Shown: piece by piece, positions 52,380-60,675 of the stretch | Layout: each line of letters begins with the position of its first letter | Position numbering within the stretch: the first letter of the stretch is position 1 | NCBI RefSeq assembly: GCF_010974945.1 | Contig: NZ_JAAIVB010000068.1 | Span: forward strand, 62,001-126,000 | DNA from: Noviherbaspirillum galbum | GTDB taxonomy: Bacteria > Pseudomonadota > Gammaproteobacteria > Burkholderiales > Burkholderiaceae_D | DNA: 64,000 bases | Direction: 5' to 3' | Notes under the pieces: model-generated | Database searches by the model: none | What the model was told of the DNA's origin: nothing | What the model saw: only the letters and a program-made list of their open reading frames with translations | Made by a program: the position numbers and the translations under genes

Positions 52380-52700
52380 ATGATCGCCTCCACGCCGCGC
52401 CCACCCTACTACGCCGTGATCTTCACTTCCCTGCGCACCGATGTCGACGCGGGGTATGGCGAGATGGCGGAGCGCATGATCGCGCTTGCACGCGAACAAG
52501 CGGGCTTCCTCGGCGTGGAATCCGCCCGCGACGGCCTGGGCATCACCGTTTCCTACTGGTCGTCGCTGGAAGCCATCCGCGCCTGGAAAGCCCATGCCGA
52601 GCATCTCGTCGCGCAGGAGCGTGGCCGCGCCGAATGGTACACGGCGTTCAAGACGCGCATCGCCCTGGTCGAACGCGACTACGGCTTCGGCGAACTCTAA
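52380..52700 (+). CDS. antibiotic biosynthesis monooxygenase (ABM) domain protein
   Basis: A 106-residue dimeric alpha+beta barrel protein. YYAVIFTSLRTDVDAGYGEMAERM, FLGVESARDGLGITVSYWSS and the C-terminal EWYTAFKTRIALVERDYGF fit the ABM fold found in YgiN-like and HmoB-like proteins. The start at 52380 lies 7 bases after the MBL hydrolase stop, so the two are probably co-transcribed and possibly under LiuR. Activity cannot be predicted. Confidence 0.85.
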   Translation: MIASTPRPPYYAVIFTSLRTDVDAGYGEMAERMIALAREQAGFLGVESARDGLGITVSYWSSLEAIRAWKAHAEHLVAQERGRAEWYTAFKTRIALVERDYGFGEL

Positions 52701-52854
52701 TTGCCATCGCATCCGTCTTGCGTATGCAGTTTTCTGTGCTATTCCTGATACATTGAACAGTTAGCTCTTGAGTGTCACTCAGCGTTGGCTCGTCATCCGA
52801 CGGCCCATGCCTTGTCCGAAACTATAAAGCTCAGATAAGGTTAGTTAAATTTGC

Positions 52855-52860
52855 TTGACA
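52855..52860 (+). promoter_or_regulatory. possible -35 element upstream of the HTH gene
   Basis: A consensus TTGACA at 52855-52860 lies in an unusually AT-rich gap (52701-52931) before the HTH gene. A matching -10 at the right spacing is not clear; GTCAT/ATGAC (52880-52895) is a small inverted repeat that could be an operator. Confidence 0.3.
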
Positions 52861-52931
52861 GTTTAGGTCACGATCGGTTGTCATTCCTATATGACTGACT
52901 GTTAAAGCACGACATGGAATAGTTCCCGCTC

Positions 52932-53336
52932 ATGAGTCCAACTATTGAACGAGAAAGCTTCAGCGAACGCCTGCAGCAATCACTGCGAAACGCCGACTAT
53001 TCTCCCGAGAGTCCGACGCAGCTCGCCCGCGAGTTCAACATCCGCTTCGATGGACGCCCCATTACGGTGCATGCCGCCCGCAAGTGGCTCGTCGGCGAAG
53101 CCATCCCCACCCAGGAAAAATTGCGTACGCTGGCCCATTGGCTTGGCGTTCCCGCTGAATGGCTGCGCTTTGGCGGCGCGGATTCCGTCAATGGCGACAG
53201 CGCGGCCGGCCCGGCACGCTTCGAGTCCGCCGACGTCAAGCTGGTCGCCGACCTCCAGCGGCTCGACGAGCACCACCAGGCGATCGCCCGTGAATTCATC
53301 CGCATGCTGGTGAGGCTGAACCGCCAGAAGGAATAG
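52932..53336 (+). CDS. small helix-turn-helix regulator
   Basis: A 134-residue protein with an N-terminal HTH-like region: PTQLAREFNIRFDGRPITVHAARKWLVGEAIPTQEKLRTLAHWLGV (about residues 27-74) has the helical spacing of Cro/CI-type or phage-associated regulators in which a DNA-binding helix chooses HAARKWL. The C-terminal half ends in a helix HHQAIAREFIRMLVRLNRQ. I do not recognise a named family. It is flanked by an AT-rich upstream gap and a downstream hairpin and is a single-gene unit. Confidence 0.75.
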   Translation: MSPTIERESFSERLQQSLRNADYSPESPTQLAREFNIRFDGRPITVHAARKWLVGEAIPTQEKLRTLAHWLGVPAEWLRFGGADSVNGDSAAGPARFESADVKLVADLQRLDEHHQAIAREFIRMLVRLNRQKE

Positions 53337-53350
53337 GACCGACCTGCGCT

Positions 53351-53377
53351 GATTCCCGTCTCTCATGGCCGGGAATC
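53351..53377. terminator. hairpin between convergent HTH and BtuF-like genes
   Basis: GATTCCCG (53351-53358) and CGGGAATC (53370-53377) form a perfect 8-bp stem with an 11-base loop between two convergent genes. Confidence 0.5.
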
Positions 53378-53386
53378 GGTGACGAC

Positions 53387-54235
53387 TCAATCCTGCCCGA
53401 GGTGCGGGTCCCGGTAAGCGATGCTTCCTCCCATCTTCCCCGCCTCCATCAACACCATCATCTCTCTCAGATAACGCAGCCCGCGAATCGCCCGGCTTCC
53501 GTACCACGACATCATTTCTCCATCCACCAGGTCAACCGGTTTTCCAATCTGCCGCTCCAGCGCATCGGCATGCTCTTCGGTGAAACGGTAAGGCTCGGTG
53601 GAGAGCAGCACCCGGTCGATTTCCGAGACGAGCCGGTCCGACCACTCGAAGCGCGGATAACGTGCGTCGGAAGTTGGCGTCCAGGCCCGCCATCCCGCCA
53701 GGGCCATCATGTTGGCGATATACGTGTCGTGCGACACGGTCATCCAGGGGTCTTTCCAGATGCAGTACAACATGGTGCCGGGCGCGCCTTTCGAAATTGC
53801 TTCCAGCGCCGCGTATTCGCGCTCGAAGGCCTCGCACAGGATCTCGGCCTGTTCCTCCGCGCCGAACACCCCTCCCAGCAAACGGTAGAGCGCCAGGTTG
53901 TCGCGCGGACCGAGCGGATGCGTCACCACCACATGCGGAATGAAGGCGGCCAGGGCGTCGACGTCGGGCTTGTTGTTCTCGTCGATGTTCACGACAAGGT
54001 GGGTCGGCGCCAGGCGGCGGATCTTCTCGATGTTGACATCCTTCGTCCCGCCCACCTTGGGGATGGACGCCACCGCTTCCGCCGGATGAATGCAGAAGCC
54101 GGTGCGGCCGACGAGGCGGGCCGCCAGCCCGAGGTCGCACAGCAATTCGGTGATCGAAGGCACGAGGCAGACGATGCGCGCTTCCTCCTGCACGACCGGA
54201 ACGTGCTCGGTACCGATGGCATCGACCAGCCTCAT
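53387..54235 (-). CDS. BtuF-like helical-backbone metal receptor without signal peptide
   Basis: A 282-residue protein of the BtuF/TroA-like periplasmic binding fold: RIVCLVPSITELLCDLGLA, RTGFCIHPAEAV, PTHLVVNIDENNKPDVDAL and FGAEEQAEIL, then DPWMTVSHDTYIANMMALAGW. BtuF proteins deliver cobalamin or metal chelates to ABC importers. No signal peptide is visible at the ATG (54235), and no in-frame upstream signal exists, so the mature location appears cytoplasmic. The ATG overlaps the SDR stop by four bases. No permease or ATPase is nearby. Confidence 0.8.
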   Translation of the reverse strand: MRLVDAIGTEHVPVVQEEARIVCLVPSITELLCDLGLAARLVGRTGFCIHPAEAVASIPKVGGTKDVNIEKIRRLAPTHLVVNIDENNKPDVDALAAFIPHVVVTHPLGPRDNLALYRLLGGVFGAEEQAEILCEAFEREYAALEAISKGAPGTMLYCIWKDPWMTVSHDTYIANMMALAGWRAWTPTSDARYPRFEWSDRLVSEIDRVLLSTEPYRFTEEHADALERQIGKPVDLVDGEMMSWYGSRAIRGLRYLREMMVLMEAGKMGGSIAYRDPHLGQD

Positions 54236-55029
54236 GATCCGCGCGCCTTGTGCGGCGCCCTGGCAAAGGCAAAGTCGTACAGCCAGTTGGGAAGCAGGCG
54301 CAGCAGGCGAGCGACCACACCCATCTGCCAGGGAATGAAGCGCATGCTGGCGCCGCCGGTGATGACATCGACCGCGCGCCGTGCGAAGCGGTCCACCGGC
54401 ATCAGGAAGGGCATGGGATAGCGGTTCGACCGGGTCATGGGAGTGTCGATGTAACCCGGCGCGATGGTGACGACCCGAATGCCGCTGCCGCGCATTTCCA
54501 CGCGCAAGGATTCGCAATAGCTGATGACGGCCGCCTTGGAGGCGCTATAGGCTTCCGAGCCCGGCAAGCCGCGCATGCCGGCCACGCTCGCGATGCCGAC
54601 CAGCCGGCAATCGGGATTACCCGCCGCGGCCTGTTCCTTCATGCGGGCGACGAAGGGCTGGAAGGTGGCTGCCGTGGCAATCAGGTTGGTTGCCACCACC
54701 CGCTCAAACACGGGCAGATCTTCCGCATGCTCGGTGAGCGTCCCGCGGGACACGCCGGCATTGGCGATCACGACGTCGACGCCGCCGTTCCGTTCCATGA
54801 AGTCCCGGGCCGCGGCGGCCAGCGCGCCGTGATCCGTCACATCCACGGCATAGATGCAGTGCCGCTCGGGATGAGGCAGGCCGGCCGCAAGCCGGGCCAG
54901 CATGTCGCCGCGACGCGCCACGAGACCCAGGACGGCACCCTGCTCCGCGTAGCGTCTGGCCAGCGCTTCGCCGATGCCGCTGGATGCGCCGGTAATGAAC
55001 ACCCGCTTGAAGGAAGGACTCTCGGTCAT
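54232..55029 (-). CDS. SDR family oxidoreductase
   Basis: A 265-residue classical short-chain dehydrogenase. The cofactor motif GASSGIG lies near residue 15, NAGVSRGTL follows, and the active site is S...YSASKAAV (YxxxK). SPGYIDTPMT-like APGYIDTPMTRSN follows. The C-terminus has a hydrophobic FIPWQMGVVARLLRLLPNWLYDFAF segment (region about 230-255) that could bind membrane. It is translationally coupled with the BtuF-like gene downstream. Substrate unknown. Confidence 0.88.
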   Translation of the reverse strand: MTESPSFKRVFITGASSGIGEALARRYAEQGAVLGLVARRGDMLARLAAGLPHPERHCIYAVDVTDHGALAAAARDFMERNGGVDVVIANAGVSRGTLTEHAEDLPVFERVVATNLIATAATFQPFVARMKEQAAAGNPDCRLVGIASVAGMRGLPGSEAYSASKAAVISYCESLRVEMRGSGIRVVTIAPGYIDTPMTRSNRYPMPFLMPVDRFARRAVDVITGGASMRFIPWQMGVVARLLRLLPNWLYDFAFARAPHKARGS

Positions 55030-55090
55030 GGCATGCCTCGTTGAATGGCGTGAAGCATAACATCGCTTCCGGAACGAGGCGCATGGACAA

Positions 55091-55121
55091 ACAGCCCGTC
55101 CTCTTGCGAGAGACGGGCTGT
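55091..55121 (-). terminator. rho-independent-type terminator for dsbA
   Basis: ACAGCCCGTC (55091-55100) and GACGGGCTGT (55112-55121) form a 10-bp GC-rich stem, 32 bases past the dsbA stop on the minus strand; a short T-rich tail (TTTGTCC) follows in that direction. Confidence 0.7.
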
Positions 55122-55152
55122 CATGATGGTCTGGCTGGCGATGCGGCGGGAT

Positions 55153-55848
55153 TTACTTGCCCTTGGCCGGCGCGGCCTCACCCTTCATTTCCTTGGCGGC
55201 CTTGGCGACGAGCCAGTCCATCACCTGGAAGGTTCCCTGTGCGAGCGCGGATTCCGGCACGTTGCCCATGCTGGCGGAAACAATGGACGGCGAGGTCATG
55301 TAGCGTCCTTCGACGGCCAGCAGGGGAACGCCATCGATGTTGTAGGCATTCTGCAGCTGCTTGGCGCGCTGCGCCTTGGTCTGGACGGTGAATGAATTGT
55401 AGGTCTCGAGGAATTTCTGCTTGTCCACGCCCTGTTTGGTCAGGAAGTCGACGATCTGCGACTCGCTGTCCAGCGGCTGGCGCTGGGCATGAATCGTGTT
55501 GAAGATCTTGCGATGCAGTTCTTCGCCCTTGCCCATCGCTTCCAGCGCATAGAACATCTTTTGCTGGGGCACCATGGAATCGCGGAAGGCGACCGGCACG
55601 CGGCGGAAGTTGATCTTGTCGCCCTGCTTCTTGACCCAGGCTTCGAGTTCGGGATCGAGCGCGAAGCAGTGCGGGCAGGAATACCAGAAGAATTCCGTGA
55701 CTTCGACCTTCTTGCCGGAATCGGTCTGTTGCGGCTTGTCGAGGGTACGGTAATCGACGCCGTTCTGAGGATTGGCGGGTGCTGCGCCTGCGACCAGGGC
55801 AACGAAACCGAGGCTGAGTGCAGCCAGGACATGTTTCAGAAAACGCAT
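55153..55848 (-). CDS. dsbA: thiol:disulfide interchange protein DsbA
   Basis: A 231-residue periplasmic disulfide oxidase. Signal peptide: residues 1 to about 22 (AGA). The active site is C58-P-H-C61 in WYSCPHC; GVPLLAVEGRY supplies the cis-Pro loop. The start at 55848 has AAAGGA at good spacing; an in-frame ATG at 55866 touches the preceding gene. It oxidises cysteines in exported proteins and is re-oxidised by DsbB. It follows the SPOR gene closely on the same strand. Confidence 0.94.
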   Translation of the reverse strand: MRFLKHVLAALSLGFVALVAGAAPANPQNGVDYRTLDKPQQTDSGKKVEVTEFFWYSCPHCFALDPELEAWVKKQGDKINFRRVPVAFRDSMVPQQKMFYALEAMGKGEELHRKIFNTIHAQRQPLDSESQIVDFLTKQGVDKQKFLETYNSFTVQTKAQRAKQLQNAYNIDGVPLLAVEGRYMTSPSIVSASMGNVPESALAQGTFQVMDWLVAKAAKEMKGEAAPAKGK

Positions 55849-55862
55849 GGGGTTCCTTTGTT

Positions 55863-56534
55863 TCATTTTGCGACGCGCACCACTGCCGCGTCGATGCTGT
55901 TGTCGGACAATTTGCCGCGTACCTTGTTCATGGCATCCATCTGGCCGAACGGGCCGACGCGTACCCTGTAGAGCAGGCCGCTATCGGACTGACGCTCGGA
56001 AACCTTGGCTTCCACGCCGATCAGAGCCAGCTTGGCGCGCATGCCCTCGGCATCGCCCTGATCGCGGAAGGCGCCGGCCTGCAGATAGTAATTCCATTTT
56101 TCGTCGTCTGCTTTGGCCGGATCCTTTTGCGCTTCCTTGGTATCGCCGATCTTCACCTCGGCGGCCTTGGGTTCGGCCTTCTTCAGCTTGTCGGCGCTGC
56201 CGGGTTCGGCGGTGGCCGGGATGCGCGCCTCTTCCTTGGGATCGGCCTTCTTCTCCGGCTGGGGCGCAGCGGTATTGACCGGCGGTTCGGCTTCCTTGCC
56301 CCGGCCGAGATCCTTGGCGGCATCCTTCGCCGCGGCCTTGTTGCCGTACAAGGGCTTGTTCGGATCGCTGATCTGGTTCGGGGTGGGATCGAGCCTGGTC
56401 TGCTTGCCCGACTTGTCGGTGAAAGGCATGGGCGTCTTGGTGATCATCATGGCAACCGCCAGCGCGATGCCCAGACCAATGACCAGACCGATGATGATGC
56501 CGATGACTGTACCGCCTTGCTGCCTTGTCTTCAT
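55863..56534 (-). CDS. SPOR domain protein
   Basis: A 223-residue single-pass membrane protein. A transmembrane helix spans about residues 10-32 (IGIIIGLVIGLGIALAVAMMI), then a long Lys/Ala/Pro/Glu-rich linker, and a C-terminal SPOR domain (about 147-222, YYLQAGAFRDQGDAEGMRAKLALIG and YRVRVGPFGQMD). SPOR domains bind denuded peptidoglycan at the septum, as in FtsN and DedD. It lies 6 bases past the argS stop and just ahead of dsbA. Confidence 0.92.
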   Translation of the reverse strand: MKTRQQGGTVIGIIIGLVIGLGIALAVAMMITKTPMPFTDKSGKQTRLDPTPNQISDPNKPLYGNKAAAKDAAKDLGRGKEAEPPVNTAAPQPEKKADPKEEARIPATAEPGSADKLKKAEPKAAEVKIGDTKEAQKDPAKADDEKWNYYLQAGAFRDQGDAEGMRAKLALIGVEAKVSERQSDSGLLYRVRVGPFGQMDAMNKVRGKLSDNSIDAAVVRVAK

Positions 56535-56540
56535 GTTTTC

Positions 56541-58268
56541 CTACATACGAACGGGCGCGGAAACGCCGATCAGCGCCAAACCATTGCGCAATACCTGGCG
56601 CGTTGCCGACATCAACGCCAGCCGCGCCATTTTCGTGGACGCATCGTCGACCAGCACCCGCTCGGCGTTGTAATAGCTGTGCAGTTCGCCGGCCAGATCG
56701 CGCAGGTAGAACGCTACCTGATGCGGGCCGAGTTCGTCGAGCGCTTTCTGCAACATTTCCGGATACTCCGCCAGGCGCGCGAGCAGCGCCGCCTCGCGCG
56801 GCGAAGTCAGGGGCGACAGGTCGACATCCTTGAGCGTTGTTTCGACGCCACCCCATTGCGCGAACACCGAGCAGATGCGCGCATGGGCGTACTGCACGTA
56901 GTAGACCGGGTTTTCGTCCGACTGCGACAAGGCCAGGTCGACGTCGAAGGTGAATTCGGTGTCGGCCTTCCGCGAAATGAGGAAGAAGCGCACCGCGTCG
57001 CGGCCGCGCGTCAGGTCGCGCTGGCCATTCTCGTCGACGGCGTCGCCGGCGGACCATTCGATCAGGTCGCGCACCGTGACGTAGGAGCCGGCGCGCTTGG
57101 AGATCTTCACTTCCTCGCCATTGCGCATGACGGTGACCATCTTGTGCAGCACGTAGTCGGGATAGCCCTGGGGAATGCCGAGGCCGACCGCCTGCAGGCC
57201 GGCGCGCACCCGCGCGATGGTGCCGTGGTGGTCGCTGCCCTGCACGTTGATGACCTTGCCGAAGCCGCGCTGCCACTTGGTGATGTGATAGGCGACGTCA
57301 GGCACGAAGTAGGTGTAGGTGCCGTCGGACTTGCGCATCACGCGGTCCTTGTCGTCGCCGTATTCGGTGGTGCGCAGCCAGAGCGCGCCATCCTGCTCGT
57401 AGGTCTTGCCGGCCTTGACCAGGGCCTCGACCGCGGCATCGACCTTGCCGTCGGTGTAGAGCGAGGATTCGAGATAGTAGTTGTCGAAGCGGACGCCGAA
57501 GGCTTGCAGGTCGAGATCCTGCTCATGGCGCAGGTAGGTCACGGCGAAGCGGCGGATGGAATCGAGATCGTTGGCGTCGCCGCTGGCGCTGACCGGCGAG
57601 CCGTCGCTCGCGGACACGGTCTTTCCCGCGAGGAAATCGGCGGCGATGTCGGCGATGTAGTCGCCGTTGTAGGCGGCTTCGGGCCATTCGGCATCGCCCG
57701 GCTTGAAGCCGCGGGCGCGCGCCTGCACCGATAGCGCGAGGTTGCCGATCTGGACGCCGGCATCGTTGTAGTAGAACTCGCGGGTGACGTCGTAGCCCTG
57801 CGCCTGCAGCAGCGAAGACAGGGCATCGCCGAGCGCGCCCTGCCGGCCGTGGCCAACGTGCAGCGGCCCGGTCGGGTTGGCCGACACGAATTCCACCATC
57901 ACCTTCCTGCCCTTGCCGACCTCGCCTCGGCCGAAGGCGTCGCCCTGTTCGGCGATCGCATGCACGACCGCCTGCTTGGCGGCGGCGGTGACGCGCAGGT
58001 TGATGAAGCCCGGTCCGGCGATCTCCGCCGTCTCGATCAGCTGGCCCTTGTTGGCGAGCAGCGCGGCGACGAGCTGCTGCGCGAGTTCGCGCGGATTCTT
58101 CTTGAGCGGCTTGGCCAGCTGCATGGCGATGTTGCAGGCGATGTCGCCGTGCGAGGGATCGCGCGGGCGTTCCAGGACGACCTGCGGCTGCAGTCCGGTG
58201 TCGGCCACGATGGGCGCGAGGGCCGCCTGGAACAGGTCGGCGATCTGTTGTTTTTGTGTTGCGAGCAT
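56541..58268 (-). CDS. argS: arginyl-tRNA synthetase
   Basis: A 575-residue class I synthetase charging tRNA-Arg. [14 protein letters not shown] has the HIGH-type motif (HVGH), and KISKRAG is the ArgRS variant of KMSKS. The N-terminal ADD1 domain precedes it, and the C-terminal DALR anticodon domain ([17 protein letters not shown], then YYNAERVL) ends the protein. The ATG at 58268 (MLATQKQQ) is used; the in-frame upstream codons to 58322 are not supported. First gene of argS-SPOR-dsbA. Confidence 0.96.
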   Translation of the reverse strand: MLATQKQQIADLFQAALAPIVADTGLQPQVVLERPRDPSHGDIACNIAMQLAKPLKKNPRELAQQLVAALLANKGQLIETAEIAGPGFINLRVTAAAKQAVVHAIAEQGDAFGRGEVGKGRKVMVEFVSANPTGPLHVGHGRQGALGDALSSLLQAQGYDVTREFYYNDAGVQIGNLALSVQARARGFKPGDAEWPEAAYNGDYIADIAADFLAGKTVSASDGSPVSASGDANDLDSIRRFAVTYLRHEQDLDLQAFGVRFDNYYLESSLYTDGKVDAAVEALVKAGKTYEQDGALWLRTTEYGDDKDRVMRKSDGTYTYFVPDVAYHITKWQRGFGKVINVQGSDHHGTIARVRAGLQAVGLGIPQGYPDYVLHKMVTVMRNGEEVKISKRAGSYVTVRDLIEWSAGDAVDENGQRDLTRGRDAVRFFLISRKADTEFTFDVDLALSQSDENPVYYVQYAHARICSVFAQWGGVETTLKDVDLSPLTSPREAALLARLAEYPEMLQKALDELGPHQVAFYLRDLAGELHSYYNAERVLVDDASTKMARLALMSATRQVLRNGLALIGVSAPVRM

Positions 58269-58382
58269 GGATTGACGAAGCGGCAACCGGAAGGCTGCCC
58301 TTGCTTGAATGTGATGCCGCATTATACCGGCTCGACCGGCCGGATACGTTTTTCACCGGCATCCCGCGGCGGGCCGGCGGCG

Positions 58383-58784
58383 TCAGCTTCCCAGCTTGTC
58401 GACGCAGTAGGTGCCGAGGAAGCGCGCCATCTCGAAGCGCTCGGGCACCCACGGATCCGCGCTCAGCCTGTCCGGCATCAGGTACAGGTAGGTCTGGGCC
58501 TCGACGGGACGGCCGCCGGCCGCAACCTGCACCGCCACCCGCCGGTATTCCACGCCCTCGAAGGCATCGAGGGCCGCCACATCGGCATCGGACACGCCGC
58601 GGTAAAGCATTCCGGCCACTTCGCTGCCGGGCGAGGCGATCATGCCGGGGTAGGTCTCGCCCAGGATGGCATGGCGGACATGGCCGGACAGCACTGCCGG
58701 TTCGGCCTCGTAACTGCCGCGCACCACCCGTTCCCAGACGGGCGAAAACATCAGTGATCCGTAGGTGAAGACATGCATGCTCAT
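58383..58784 (-). CDS. gamma-glutamylcyclotransferase-like (AIG2/GGCT) protein
   Basis: A 133-residue small beta-barrel protein. HVFTYGSLMFSPVW has the YGSL substrate-binding motif; LDAFEGVEYRRV carries the conserved Asp/Glu of the catalytic site (FEG). Such enzymes release 5-oxoproline from gamma-glutamyl compounds. It is divergent from the histidine kinase gene across a 228-base region with an FNR box. Confidence 0.88.
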   Translation of the reverse strand: MSMHVFTYGSLMFSPVWERVVRGSYEAEPAVLSGHVRHAILGETYPGMIASPGSEVAGMLYRGVSDADVAALDAFEGVEYRRVAVQVAAGGRPVEAQTYLYLMPDRLSADPWVPERFEMARFLGTYCVDKLGS

Positions 58785-58946
58785 GGGTTCTCCAGGCGGG
58801 AGAAGGCAATTCCCCGCCGTGCAAGGGTTGAAGGATGGCGGCAGGCGCGCCTGGCGGCGCGAAAACGGGCCAGTACGCCAGCCAATGTAGCGCGCCGGGG
58901 CATCGTTGGCTTAACGCCACGGCCTCAATGCTGCGACGCAACAGAC

Positions 58947-58960
58947 TTGATATTAATCAA
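58947..58960. promoter_or_regulatory. FNR-type box upstream of the histidine kinase
   Basis: TTGATATTAATCAA matches the FNR/Anr/Dnr consensus TTGAT-N4-ATCAA in both half-sites. Its centre lies about 42 bases upstream of the start site predicted from the -10 element, the class II activator position. Confidence 0.8.
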
Positions 58961-58983
58961 AGATTTACAACTCTGCATGACGG

Positions 58984-58989
58984 TAGTAT
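58984..58989 (+). promoter_or_regulatory. -10 element of the FNR-dependent promoter
   Basis: TAGTAT, one base from the TATAAT consensus at two positions, 24 bases past the FNR box. It predicts transcription from about 58996, leaving a short 5' leader before the kinase start codon. Confidence 0.55.
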
Positions 58990-59012
58990 GGTTTTCTTGA
59001 CCATAGGTTTGC

Positions 59013-60674
59013 GTGAAAAAGTCCATGTCCTTGCCTGCCAGCCAAAGACGCTTTTCCGCTTCACTCGCCGCCATGCTGATCCTCGGCGCAGGACTGGCAT
59101 TGAGCAGCGTCGCCGCGCTGCGCCTGCATGCCGCGGAGCAGGACAGGGCAGACCTGGACTTCCGTCAGGAGACGGAAAAATACGCACAGGCGCTCGCGGA
59201 AAACGTCAGGGACGTGGAAGTGGCCCTCACCACCCTTGGCCGTTTCCTCGGCATCGCCCCCGGCATGGACGCCAGGGCGTTCAACTCCCTGGCCCGTCCC
59301 ATGCTCGCCGAACTGCCCGGAACGGAAATGATGACCTATGCGGCACCGGGATCTGCCGGAGGCAGCCGTACGCTGTCCACCGAAGACGTACCGCCAGCGG
59401 TGCAACCCTTGCTGCAGGAGACGGCGCAGCGGGCGATGCTGCGCGGACAACCGGCCACCGCATACATGCGCGCCGGCGCCGAAGGCGAAGCAGGCGCCGG
59501 AGTGATGATCATTGCCGCGCCCCTGCCGCAGGGTCCGCCGGGCGGCTACACCGCTGCCACGCTGCGCATCGATGCGCTGGCGCGGCGGACCATCAGGAGT
59601 TCCCGCCTGGGCGATGCCGCCAAGGTCGCGATCATCGACGTCCGGCCCGGACAGCCGGAAACCCTGCTGTTTGCCAGCGACAAGCCTGCAGGCACCGGCG
59701 GCGACGGCAAGGACGGCATTCTCGCAAGAGGCAAGGGTGTCGTTTCCTGGCCGGTCGCGATGGCCGACGGCATCTGGCGCGTCGACATGGCGAAGACGGC
59801 GTCCGGCACGCCCTTCCTGACCGCCTTCCTGGTTCTCGTTGCCGGCTCCTCGCTCTCCGTGTTGTGCGCGGTCTACGTGTTGCGGCTGGGAGACTGGAGC
59901 CGGTCGCTGGCGCGGGCGAACCTGATGCTGGAAAGCGACGTGCAGGCGCGCGTGCTTTCCGAAGCCGCGCTCAAGCAATCGCAGCGCGAACTGCGTGACC
60001 TGGCCAACTACCAGGAGCGTGTCAAGGAAGACGAACGCAAGCGCATCGCACGCGAAATCCACGACGATCTCGGCCAGAACCTGATGGTGCTGCGCCTAGA
60101 CGTGTCGGGCCTGCTGCAGCCCGGCGCGGAAGATCCCCAGGTCAACGAACGCCTGCACCTCGTGCTGAAGCAGATCGACATCACCATCCGCTCGGTGCGG
60201 AGCATCATCAACAACCTGCGCCCCAGCGTGCTGGATCTCGGCCTGCTGGCCGCGATCGAATGGCAGGTCAAGGAGATGAATGCCCGGCATGGCGTGCAGT
60301 TCATGCTTCAGGCGGAACGGGAGGACATCGGCGACATGCTCAACGATGAACAGGCGACCTCGACCTTCCGCATCGTGCAGGAGGCCATGTCGAACGTGGT
60401 GAGGCATGCGAACGCGCGCCATGCCTGGATCAGGCTGAGCGCCGGCGGCGGCGGGCTGCGGATCGTGATCGAGGACGATGGCACCGGCCGCTACCCGGGG
60501 GACCAGCGAAAACCGCGTTCCTTCGGCCTCATCGGCATCAAGGAGCGGGTGGCGGCGATGGGCGGCGACGTCGAGATCAGCGGCATGCACGGCCAGGGCA
60601 CCATCCTGATCCTAACCTTGCCGCGCGCGGAAAACCTGGAACGCAAGCCGTCGTCGCCGGCGCTCAATACCTGA
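59013..60674 (+). CDS. sensor histidine kinase, NarX/HPK7-like
   Basis: A 553-residue membrane kinase. TM1 lies at about residues 16-37, a periplasmic CHASE-like sensor region at 40-265 and TM2 at 268-290. A short coiled coil leads to HisKA_3: KRIAREIHDDLGQNL with H350 as phosphorylation site. The ATPase domain has QEAMSNVVRHANA (N box) and FGLIGIKERVAAMGG. The GTG at 59013 (or ATG at 59025) is the start. No response regulator gene is adjacent, so its partner is elsewhere. The FNR box implies low-oxygen induction. Confidence 0.88.
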   Translation: MKKSMSLPASQRRFSASLAAMLILGAGLALSSVAALRLHAAEQDRADLDFRQETEKYAQALAENVRDVEVALTTLGRFLGIAPGMDARAFNSLARPMLAELPGTEMMTYAAPGSAGGSRTLSTEDVPPAVQPLLQETAQRAMLRGQPATAYMRAGAEGEAGAGVMIIAAPLPQGPPGGYTAATLRIDALARRTIRSSRLGDAAKVAIIDVRPGQPETLLFASDKPAGTGGDGKDGILARGKGVVSWPVAMADGIWRVDMAKTASGTPFLTAFLVLVAGSSLSVLCAVYVLRLGDWSRSLARANLMLESDVQARVLSEAALKQSQRELRDLANYQERVKEDERKRIAREIHDDLGQNLMVLRLDVSGLLQPGAEDPQVNERLHLVLKQIDITIRSVRSIINNLRPSVLDLGLLAAIEWQVKEMNARHGVQFMLQAEREDIGDMLNDEQATSTFRIVQEAMSNVVRHANARHAWIRLSAGGGGLRIVIEDDGTGRYPGDQRKPRSFGLIGIKERVAAMGGDVEISGMHGQGTILILTLPRAENLERKPSSPALNT

Positions 60675-60675
60675 A

